Part shown: positions 9,525-16,194 of the stretch, one piece after another | Numbering within the stretch: position 1 is the first letter of the stretch | How the letters are laid out: each line of letters opens with the position of its first letter | Assembly (NCBI GenBank): GCA_009937625.1 | Contig: JAACFA010000033.1 | Span: 1-38,339, forward strand | Reading direction: 5' to 3' | Length of the DNA stretch: 38,339 bases | From: Gammaproteobacteria bacterium | GTDB taxonomy: Bacteria; Pseudomonadota; Gammaproteobacteria; GCA-001735895 | The notes under the pieces: generated by a model | The model's database searches: none | What the model was told of the DNA's origin: nothing | The model's input: only the letters and a program-made list of their open reading frames with translations | Made by a program: the position numbers and the translations under genes

Positions 9525-9572
9525 GGGGACCGTATACTTATTTCACGTTCGTGAAATAAGTATACGGTCCCC
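9525..9572. repeat. Perfect 48-nt palindrome between ybbN and xerD (REP/MITE-like or bidirectional terminator)
   Basis: Two perfectly complementary 23-nt arms (9525-9547 and 9550-9572) flank a TT centre. The outer ends read GGGGACCGTATACTTATTTC and its complement. It begins 10 nt after the ybbN stop and ends 6 nt before the xerD stop, filling the convergent gap. In either transcript it would form a very stable hairpin, though no long T-run follows. From memory, similar GGGGAC-GTATACTTA sequences occur dispersed in proteobacterial genomes near REP-associated Y1 transposases. That link is a recollection, not a search result. Confidence 0.85.
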
Positions 9573-9578
9573 ATGAGA

Positions 9579-10490
9579 TTAACCGCGAGGATGGTGCCTG
9601 GCGTGTATCGATGCCAGGCGCTCCTGTGCGACATGGGTATAGATCTGGGTTGTGGACAAGCTGCTATGGCCCAGCAACATTTGCACCGTACGCAGATCCG
9701 CACCATGATTGAGCAAATGCGTGGCGAATGCATGACGCAAGGAATGAGGCGAAAACACGGTTTTGATTCCGGCCTTTAGCAGGTGTTTCTTAATATTCTG
9801 CCATAGCGCCTGACGGCTGATGCCAACGCCGCGGCTCGACAGGAACAGAGCGTCACCGGGCTTCTTGGCATTTTGCAGATTCGGTCGTCCCTGTTTCAGA
9901 TACAAAGATAACCAGTGCAGGGCTTCCTCGCCGACCGGCACCACGCGCTCCTTGTTACCCTTACCGACGAGCCGAACCAGCCCGAGGTTCGTGTTGACCT
10001 GATTGAGTCGTAGTCCAACCAGTTCGCTAACGCGCAATCCCGAGCTGTACATCAGCTCGAGCATGCAGCGATCGCGCAAGCCATAGGGGCTTTCCAGATC
10101 GGGCGCCTGCAATAATTTCTCGACATCTTTTTCCGCCAGCGTCTGGGGCAGGCTGCGATGAATCCTGGGAGAACTTATCAATGCCGTGGGATTATCCTGG
10201 CGCTCCCCGCCCCTGATCAGATGGCGGTAGTACTGCTTTAGCGTAGACAGCAGGCGAGCGTTAGAGCGTGCCGAAGCACCGGCATCGAAACGTTCCGCCA
10301 GGTACTGCTGGATACAAGCCTGGTCGGCTTCGACAAGGCGACTCCCCCGTTCGCCCAACCACCGCGAGAACTGCCGCAAATCCTGCTGGTAAGCTTGCAG
10401 GGTCAAATCGGCCAGGCCTTTTTGCGCCCACAGGCTATCGATAAAGCAATCGATAGCGGGGTCATTGTCAATCGGCGGCGTTTTAACCAT
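9579..10490 (-). CDS. xerD: Tyrosine recombinase XerD
   Basis: XerD acts with XerC at dif to resolve chromosome dimers, activated by FtsK at the division septum. The protein (about 303 aa) has the N-terminal SAM-like core-binding domain (FIDSLWAQKGLADLTLQAYQQDLRQF) and the catalytic set: R in SGLRVSELVGL, K in GKGNKERVVP, HSLRH, the second H in LLGHSSLSTTQ and the nucleophile Y in IYTHV. The ending ARHHPRG is typical of XerD. The frame extends to a TTG at 10496; the ATG at 10490 is preferred. Neither start has a clear ribosome site, because the sequence just upstream is the T-tract of the terminator of the preceding gene. No insertion or frameshift is seen. Confidence 0.94.
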   Translation of the reverse strand: MVKTPPIDNDPAIDCFIDSLWAQKGLADLTLQAYQQDLRQFSRWLGERGSRLVEADQACIQQYLAERFDAGASARSNARLLSTLKQYYRHLIRGGERQDNPTALISSPRIHRSLPQTLAEKDVEKLLQAPDLESPYGLRDRCMLELMYSSGLRVSELVGLRLNQVNTNLGLVRLVGKGNKERVVPVGEEALHWLSLYLKQGRPNLQNAKKPGDALFLSSRGVGISRQALWQNIKKHLLKAGIKTVFSPHSLRHAFATHLLNHGADLRTVQMLLGHSSLSTTQIYTHVAQERLASIHARHHPRG

Positions 10491-10494
10491 AGGC

Positions 10495-10523
10495 AAAAAA
10501 AAGGCACAGCATGCTGTGCCTTT
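10495..10523 (-). terminator. Rho-independent terminator of the histone-like gene
   Basis: Read on the minus strand, the perfect palindrome GGCACAGCATGCTGTGCC (10503-10520), flanked by three A and three T, is followed by an uninterrupted run of eight T (10495-10502). It lies 27 nt after the histone-like stop codon. It also abuts the xerD start, so xerD may depend on readthrough or on an unrecognised promoter. Confidence 0.85.
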
Positions 10524-10549
10524 CCAACTTTAAACCATAGCGACTACTA

Positions 10550-10942
10550 CTATCTCTTCTTCTTGGGCTTTGCTGCCCGCGAGGCGGCAGAGATAGATTT
10601 GGCTACCTTGCTGAGTTGATCCTTCAAACGTTTGACTTCTTTTGCCAACGCGGCTGCTTTTGCTTCCGCAGCTTTTAATTTTGCCGGAGAAATCACTTTA
10701 GCCGTAACTTTTTTCTTGGCAGCAGTAACTTTTTTCTTCACCGCGGCAACTTTTTTCTTCACCGTGGCTTTTTTACTGGCTGCGGGCTTTGCTGCCTTTT
10801 TTACAACCTTCTTTTTAACAGCAGGTCGGGTTGCTTTTTTCTTTACGGCAGTCTTCTTGACTGCGGGCTTGGTTGCCTTTTTCTTTACTGCGGGTTTTGC
10901 AACTTTGGCCTTCGGCTTTGCTGCGCTTTTTGCTGTCGCCAT
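10550..10942 (-). CDS. Lys/Ala/Pro-rich histone H1-like DNA-binding protein
   Basis: The 130-residue, extremely basic protein begins MATAKSAAKPKAKVAKPAVKKK and consists of (K)nAxKPA / VKKK-type repeats to about residue 82. A short helical segment follows (LKAAEAKAAALAKEVKRLKDQLSKVAKSI, roughly 88-118), then the tail AAKPKKKR. This resembles bacterial H1-like proteins (AlgP and chlamydial Hc families) that bind DNA without strict sequence preference and affect nucleoid packing or transcription. Low complexity prevents a firm family assignment. A good ribosome site (AGGAG, 8 nt before ATG) and its own terminator make it a monocistronic gene. Confidence 0.85.
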   Translation of the reverse strand: MATAKSAAKPKAKVAKPAVKKKATKPAVKKTAVKKKATRPAVKKKVVKKAAKPAASKKATVKKKVAAVKKKVTAAKKKVTAKVISPAKLKAAEAKAAALAKEVKRLKDQLSKVAKSISAASRAAKPKKKR

Positions 10943-11051
10943 TATCTGGTCTCCTAGCGTTAATTTACGAAAGTCATTGTAAAAAGCGTCCGCGATAATA
11001 ACATAGACTCGGAATATTTTTTACGAATGCTGCTAACTGTTTACGTTGTGT

Positions 11052-11057
11052 ATTATA
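11052..11057 (-). promoter_or_regulatory. Candidate -10 of the histone-like gene
   Basis: On the minus strand a perfect TATAAT lies in an AT-rich gap, about 110 nt upstream of the histone-like ATG. The -35 region (GTAACT, 17 nt upstream) is weak, but T/A-rich sequence further upstream could act as an UP element. A leader of about 100 nt would result. Confidence 0.4.
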
Positions 11058-11110
11058 GTTGCGCGATTGAAAAAAGTTACACCAAATTTTTTTTTATTAT
11101 TATCAACCAG

Positions 11111-11138
11111 GCTCGATTTTTTTCCAAAAAAATCGAGC
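11111..11138. repeat. 13-bp perfect hairpin upstream of the RDD gene
   Basis: Arms GCTCGATTTTTTT (11111-11123) and AAAAAAATCGAGC (11126-11138) are separated by only CC. The structure ends 16 nt before the RDD-family ATG, where no clear ribosome site is visible. It could be a leader structure, a terminator for transcription entering from upstream, or a protein-binding dyad. A nine-T run and ATT repeats precede it. Confidence 0.7.
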
Positions 11139-11154
11139 ACCGAATTTTTGACCT

Positions 11155-11619
11155 ATGTCTGTCAATCAGTATCGTGATTGCGCGTCCGCAAGTTTGTTCA
11201 AACAACTTGCCGCCATGTTATACGACAGCCTGCTGATATTTGCGGTACTGTTTGTGGCCACCGGTATTGCGCTGGCTATCAACCAGGGTGAAGCGATCGA
11301 GTCGAGCCCGTTGTTCAGCGTCTATCTTCTATTTACGTGGTTCAGTTTCTATGCGTGGTTCTGGCACAAGTCCGGTCAAACCCTTGGCATGCGCGCCTGG
11401 AAAATTCGCATCGTATCCGAATTTGGCGGCGACCCCAGCTGGGGCATCTGCTATCTGCGTTTGATATTTGCGTTGCTGTCAATGTTATGTTTCGGCTTAG
11501 GTTACCTGTGGCGACTGTTCAGACCCTACACCTGGCACGACAAACTGAGTCAGACCCGTATTATCGACGTATCTTTAGTGGGAGCCGGCAGCAAACAAAC
11601 CGATGCCGACACCGTGTGA
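11155..11619 (+). CDS. RDD-family membrane protein
   Basis: The 154-residue protein has hydrophobic segments at about 19-42, 52-70 and 102-122. It shows the RDD signature: an R/D-containing first helix region (LAAMLYDSLLIF), GQTLGMRAWKIRIV, and the terminal WHDKLSQTRII typical of the family. RDD proteins are small inner-membrane proteins, mostly of unknown function; a few are implicated in ion or osmotic tolerance. The ATG has no good ribosome site and sits just after a 13-bp hairpin. The 3' end overlaps the convergent lptG frame by 45 nt, and both proteins carry tails beyond the family's usual ends. Confidence 0.85.
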   Translation: MSVNQYRDCASASLFKQLAAMLYDSLLIFAVLFVATGIALAINQGEAIESSPLFSVYLLFTWFSFYAWFWHKSGQTLGMRAWKIRIVSEFGGDPSWGICYLRLIFALLSMLCFGLGYLWRLFRPYTWHDKLSQTRIIDVSLVGAGSKQTDADTV

Positions 11620-12678
11620 CTGTTTTCTGATCAGCAGGTAAATCGCTACCGACAGGAACAGGAGATTGGGAACGACCGCTAGCAACAGGGCATCGATCTT
11701 GAACTGTATGCCAAGCTGGGTTAGCAGCCGCTCGACTACCACGAAAGCGAGTCCCAGCAGAATGCCGATCAATATTCTTTGTCCATTACTGGACTGACGC
11801 TGGGATCCCAGTACGAAGGGAAACGCCAGCAGGCACATGATTACAACACTCAGAGGCGCAAGAATCTTTTTCCAGAAAACCAGTCTCTCGGCATGCGCAT
11901 CGAGTCGATTTTCATCGAGAAAGCCCAGATAAGCATACAGGGCAGTGCTCGACATCTGACGCGGCTCGATTGTCAGAACCTGCAGCAATTCGGGTGACAG
12001 GTTACCCTCGTAAAGAAGTCGTTCGAAAGTTTGCGTCGTAGCATTCTGCGTCGAGATCGTCGACCGGCTGACCTGCTGCAATTCCCAACCCTGTTCGCGC
12101 GGCACCGCGCGTTCCGCTCGCAGCGTGGACAGCAATTTCCCGTCGTGATCGAGCTCGAAGATTTCAATACCGCGTGCAAATCCATTGGGCAGCATGGCCT
12201 GAATATGCACCACACTGGATTCGTCCTTTATCCAGAGTCCCCGATTGGACTTGAGCGCCGTCGCCTGCTCCCGCTTCAGGTTCTCTATCTTGCGCGCAAC
12301 GCTCTCGATGTCAGGCACTACCCATTCAGCCGCCAGAAAACCGATCAGCGCGAGCACCAGGGAAGCCTGTAACACGGCCGCGAGCATTCGTTTGAGTGAC
12401 ATTCCGGACGCCTGCATCGCTATCACCTCGCTGTTACTGGCGAGGGTACCGAGGCTCAGTATCGTTCCGAGCAACGCGGCCAGGGGCATGAACTCCACTA
12501 TATTTCCAGGGATGCGGAGAACTATGTACTGGAGCACCTGCAGCGGGCCATATCCACCCCGCCCCATGTCATTGAGCTCGCGCACAAGCAAAAAAAACAG
12601 GCTCAGGCTGACCAGTACCAGCAGCGCGCCGAGGGTTCCGAGGAATATGCTGCGCTGAATGTAGCGGTTTATGATCAT
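11575..12678 (-). CDS. lptG: LPS export ABC transporter permease LptG
   Basis: LptG pairs with LptF in the inner-membrane LptB2FG complex that extracts lipopolysaccharide and pushes it to the periplasmic LptC/LptA bridge. From the ATG at 12678 the protein has 367 residues. It starts MIINRYIQRSIFLGTLGALLV, has helices in the N-terminal third (LQYIVLRIPGNIVEFMPLAALLGTILSLG; SEVIAMQASGMS coupling region), a periplasmic beta-jellyroll in the middle, and three C-terminal helices (LAPLSVVIMCLLAFPFVLGSQR onward). The start overlaps the lptF stop by 4 nt (ATGA). The last 14 residues come from the antisense overlap with the RDD gene. Confidence 0.93.
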   Translation of the reverse strand: MIINRYIQRSIFLGTLGALLVLVSLSLFFLLVRELNDMGRGGYGPLQVLQYIVLRIPGNIVEFMPLAALLGTILSLGTLASNSEVIAMQASGMSLKRMLAAVLQASLVLALIGFLAAEWVVPDIESVARKIENLKREQATALKSNRGLWIKDESSVVHIQAMLPNGFARGIEIFELDHDGKLLSTLRAERAVPREQGWELQQVSRSTISTQNATTQTFERLLYEGNLSPELLQVLTIEPRQMSSTALYAYLGFLDENRLDAHAERLVFWKKILAPLSVVIMCLLAFPFVLGSQRQSSNGQRILIGILLGLAFVVVERLLTQLGIQFKIDALLLAVVPNLLFLSVAIYLLIRKQSHGVGIGLFAAGSH

Positions 12679-13766
12679 GCCGTTTGCCGCCCGAAAAAGA
12701 CGCCACGATTTCTCTGATAGAGAAGCGTAAAGGCCAGACCAAGAAACAATAAATGAATCCACCAGAAATTAAGCATAAGCGGGATCTTGTCGTCCTCGAG
12801 CTGCGCGCGGGTCAGCGCCAGCAGGTTGTAATACACGATATAGATCAGCAAGGCGAAGCCTACCTTGCCAAAGCGCCCTTTACGCGGAGCGATATAGGCT
12901 AGCGGGACGGCAATCAGTGCAAGCACCAACAGTGTCACAGGAATAGCAACACGCCAATAAAATGCGACCTGGTGCTGTAAGTGTCTGGAAGCCCAGAGTT
13001 CAACCGGGGTCATCTGCTCCGTTCCTATGCTACTGGAAGCTGGTTTGTTCTTGTTCTCGATCAGAATGCCGTGCTGGTCATAACTGATATGCCTGTGCTC
13101 GACTGCTCCCGGTCGACCTTCGTAACGTTCACCGGGCCCGATTACCAGGAACAAATTGCCACTACTCTCCTCGATTTTTTGCCGGCCCTTGTCCGCAGTT
13201 TCGAGCACTCGGCGATCATCCCGCCGTTGACTGATAATGATATCCTGCAGTTCCAGCCGGTCGTCGCTTATCGACTCCATAAAAAAAACCAGGTCACCAT
13301 CCTTACCCTGATTAAACTGGCCCGATTTGATTTGTTGAAACTCGTGCTGGTCTTCCTCTTTATCGATAATCGACTGCGCCTGGCGCTGAACCTGTGCATT
13401 CAACCACAGGCTGGAGTAGACACTGAATGCAAAAACCGGCAGCAGGACGACGGCAACCGGCTTGTAAAATTCGCGGTAGCCAACGCCGCAGGCGTTCATG
13501 ACGACGATTTCATGATCCTTATACATCCTGCCGAAGGCAAATACGATGCCGAGAAACAGGCCAACCGGCAGCAGCTGATTCAGAATGTTGACCGACTGGC
13601 TCAACATTACCGGCCATAGGGCCTGTCGCGGAACGTCACCATCGGCAATATCGGCGAGCACTCGCCCCATCGTATTACTGACCAGGATAACGTACAGCAC
13701 CAGCACTGTTGCAGAGCCGGTCTTCAGAATTTCCCGTGCCAGGTAACCTGTGATTATATTCGTCAT
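12675..13766 (-). CDS. lptF: LPS export ABC transporter permease LptF
   Basis: This is the partner permease of LptG. The 363-residue protein starts MTNIITGYLAREILKTG and has an N-terminal helical bundle (SVNILNQLLPVGLFLGIVFAFGRMYKDHEIVVMNACGVG, which includes the coupling helix), a central periplasmic jellyroll (about 130-260) and three C-terminal helices (VAIPVTLLVLALIAVPLAYIAPRKGRFGKVG onward). Its length is close to E. coli LptF (366). It is first of a two-gene unit and is divergent from pepA across a 173-nt gap, the same arrangement as in many gammaproteobacteria. No strong promoter stands out in that gap on either strand. Confidence 0.94.
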   Translation of the reverse strand: MTNIITGYLAREILKTGSATVLVLYVILVSNTMGRVLADIADGDVPRQALWPVMLSQSVNILNQLLPVGLFLGIVFAFGRMYKDHEIVVMNACGVGYREFYKPVAVVLLPVFAFSVYSSLWLNAQVQRQAQSIIDKEEDQHEFQQIKSGQFNQGKDGDLVFFMESISDDRLELQDIIISQRRDDRRVLETADKGRQKIEESSGNLFLVIGPGERYEGRPGAVEHRHISYDQHGILIENKNKPASSSIGTEQMTPVELWASRHLQHQVAFYWRVAIPVTLLVLALIAVPLAYIAPRKGRFGKVGFALLIYIVYYNLLALTRAQLEDDKIPLMLNFWWIHLLFLGLAFTLLYQRNRGVFFGRQTA

Positions 13767-13939
13767 CAGTATTAAAATTACGCTCGAGCATCCAAGCCTG
13801 CTGCCGGCCAGCTTAAACCAGGCTGAACCGTCCCGGACGACACCGCTTTTTACGGCGCTGTCAGGACATTTTCGACTGGTTTTTTCTGACGCTTCACGTA
13901 TCTTATCGCGTTATCCAAACAATCAACACCAGGAAAGTC

Positions 13940-15377
13940 ATGGAATTCAGCCTCAAACACAATACTCCCGAAAACGCGCGTGGCGCCTGCCAGGTGCTTA
14001 CCGTTGGCCAGGCGCGCAAACTGTCGAAAAACGGCCAGCGCGTCGACAAGGCATGCAAGAGTGTTCTGAGTTCGGTACTGAAACGCGGTGATATGGAAGG
14101 CAGGCTCGGCCAGACCCTGCTGTTGCCACAGGTACCCGGCCTCGCGGTGCAGCGCGTGCTGCTTCAATGCCATCGCCAAAGCGCTTGCCGATTCAGGCGC
14201 TCGTGACGCAGAATTCTACCCGGAAGACGTCAAGCTCAAGGGACGCGACCTGGCCTGGAAAGTTCGTCACGCCGCGCTCACGCTCGCCAATATCGATTAT
14301 CGCTTCGATCAGCTCAAGAGTGGTAAATCCGAGCGCCCCAGGGGTTTGCGCAAACTAGGATTCAATGTCGCGCGCGGTGACGCGGCGAAAGCCGGGAAGG
14401 CAATCGACCAGGCGAGCGCGATCAGCGCCGGTATGAGCCTGGCGCGTGACCTCGGTAACCTGCCTGCCAACGTCTGTACCCCGAGCCATATCGCAAAAAC
14501 GGCACGGCAGCTTGCCAGCGGCGAAAAACGACTGCGGGTTACAGTTCTCGACGAAGCCGATATGAAGAAGCTGAAGATGGGTTCGCTGCTATCGGTAAGC
14601 GCCGGCAGCCGGCAGCCGGCAAAACTGATCGCGCTCGAGTATCGCGGCGCGGCCGCCAAGGAGCAGCCGATTGCCCTCGTGGGCAAGGGCGTCACCTTCG
14701 ATACCGGCGGCATCTCGCTCAAGCCCGGCGCAGCCATGGACGAAATGAAATTCGACATGTGTGGTGCGGCATCGGTACTCGGCACGCTGAAAGCCGTCAA
14801 TCAGATGCAGCTGCCCATCAACGTGGTCGGGATCGTTCCAGCCACCGAAAACATGCCTGACGGCCTGGCTACCAAACCAGGCGATATCGTCACCAGCATG
14901 TCAGGGCAGACCATCGAAATTCTAAATACCGACGCCGAGGGCCGGCTGATTTTATGCGATGCGTTGACCTATGCCGGTAAATTCAAACCACGCTGCGTGA
15001 TCGATATCGCCACCCTGACCGGAGCCGCCATTATCGCGCTCGGCAAGGTTCCATCGGCGGTACTGGGCAACAACCGCGGCCTGGTCGACGCCCTGATCAA
15101 GTGCGGCCAGCAGATCGAGGATAAAATCTGGGAACTGCCCCTGTGGGACGAGTACCAGGACCAGCTCAAGAGCAATTTTGCCGACATGGCGAACATCGGC
15201 GGTCGCGACGCGGGTACCATCACCGCGGCCTGCTTCCTGTCACGCTTCACCAAGGAATATAAATGGGCGCACCTGGATATCGCCGGCACAGCCTGGAAGT
15301 CAGGTGAAGAAAAAGGCGCCACCGGCCGCCCGGTACCGCTGCTGACGCAGTATATCCTGAGCCAGGTGAAGCCGTGA
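13940..15377 (+). pseudogene. pepA: Leucyl aminopeptidase PepA, reading frame broken near 14165
   Basis: PepA is a hexameric M17 metallo-aminopeptidase with two active-site metal ions; in E. coli it also helps Xer recombination at cer. The ATG at 13940 has a strong ribosome site (AGGAAAG). The N-terminal domain reads MEFSLKHNTPENARGAC... to VQRVLL. The frame then changes and continues from [22 protein letters not shown]. About 18 residues present in E. coli (IGCGKERELDERQYKQVI) are missing, fitting a 53-nt loss. Restoring it gives 496 aa against 503. The catalytic domain is complete: [47 protein letters not shown] and [12 protein letters not shown]. The stop overlaps the holC GTG by 4 nt. Confidence 0.92.
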
Positions 15378-15787
15378 CGCGAATCGATTTTTACCAGCTG
15401 AATCCCGCGCGCCATCGCTATGACCAGGTGGTGTGTCAGCTGTGCCAGAAGGCCTATGACAGCCAGCAGCTTACCCTGCTATTAACCCGCGACCCGCAGC
15501 AGAGCCAGCACCTCGATCAGAAGCTGTGGACATTTCGCGACGACAGCTTCGTGCCACACGACAGCGAGGAAGTCGAGGGACTGGTCACGCCGATACTGAT
15601 TCACGACGACCCGGACCCCGGGAGCAATCGGCAACTACTGATCAACCTGTCGACCACGGTACCGATTTATTTTGCCCAGTTCGAACGGGTCATCGAACTG
15701 GTTACCGAAGATAACAGGCAACAGGCTCGCGAGCACTACGGTTTTTACAAGGAACGTGGTTATCCGCTCAACCACGTCAACTTATGA
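15374..15787 (+). CDS. holC: DNA polymerase III subunit chi (HolC)
   Basis: The chi subunit links the clamp-loader complex, through psi, to single-stranded DNA-binding protein. The 137-residue protein starts at a GTG overlapping the pepA stop (GTGA) and has the family phrases VDFYQL-like IDFYQLNPA, a Cys-rich helix [26 protein letters not shown] and FERVIELV. The pepA-holC-valS order is conserved in gammaproteobacteria. Its end overlaps the next start by 4 nt, so the operon is translationally coupled. Confidence 0.9.
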   Translation: MTRIDFYQLNPARHRYDQVVCQLCQKAYDSQQLTLLLTRDPQQSQHLDQKLWTFRDDSFVPHDSEEVEGLVTPILIHDDPDPGSNRQLLINLSTTVPIYFAQFERVIELVTEDNRQQAREHYGFYKERGYPLNHVNL

Positions 15788-16092
15788 GCGATCAGAACAA
15801 CATCCCGATATTAACCGACCTGATCGAATCCGGAGAGGAAATCAGCATTGCCGACCTCGGTCTCGATGAAGAACTGGGCCTCGGGGCAGAGGATCCCGCG
15901 ATCGTCGATACCGGGGCCGAGCAGATGGGCGAGACCGACGATACCGACGCCGAGCTGGTCGTGGTCGTGGTCGATCCATTCAAGAACAATCCTGCGCTCG
16001 AGCAAAACATCCGACGCATCCTCGACGAACACATGGAACTCGCCTGGCAGGAAATCAAACTCGCCATCCAGAAAGAACTCGACAAGCTCTGA
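15784..16092 (+). CDS. Small acidic protein of unknown function between holC and valS
   Basis: The 102-residue protein begins [15 protein letters not shown] and has an acidic, probably disordered middle (about 25-60, rich in E, D and G). It ends in an amphipathic helix (NIRRILDEHMELAWQEIKLAIQKELDKL). Small proteins starting with an IP-L-TD(L/V)-type phrase and ending in such a helix are common downstream of holC in beta/gammaproteobacteria; their role is unknown to me. The ATG overlaps the holC stop (ATGA), which supports translation. Confidence 0.8.
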   Translation: MSDQNNIPILTDLIESGEEISIADLGLDEELGLGAEDPAIVDTGAEQMGETDDTDAELVVVVVDPFKNNPALEQNIRRILDEHMELAWQEIKLAIQKELDKL

Positions 16093-16159
16093 AGTAACAG
16101 GACCGCTATTGCGTCTTCCAGCAACGATAGAAACAGTGCAAAACGCGCAGGGGGCAAGG

Positions 16160-16165
16160 TATAAT
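16160..16165 (+). promoter_or_regulatory. Candidate -10 upstream of valS
   Basis: A perfect TATAAT lies 29 nt before the valS ATG, in the 102-nt gap after the small acidic gene. The -35 position (TGCAAA) is poor. It suggests that valS can be transcribed apart from pepA-holC. Confidence 0.4.
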
Positions 16166-16194
16166 CGCGCCCTTTGATTTGCGCCGCCAGAGAG

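Noticed and set aside
10632-10982. Very hydrophobic, Phe/Ala-rich frame on the + strand that looks like a membrane protein
   Set aside because: It is the complement of the Lys/Ala-rich histone-like gene; complementing AAG/AAA codons yields Leu/Phe codons. The minus-strand gene has the ribosome site and the terminator.
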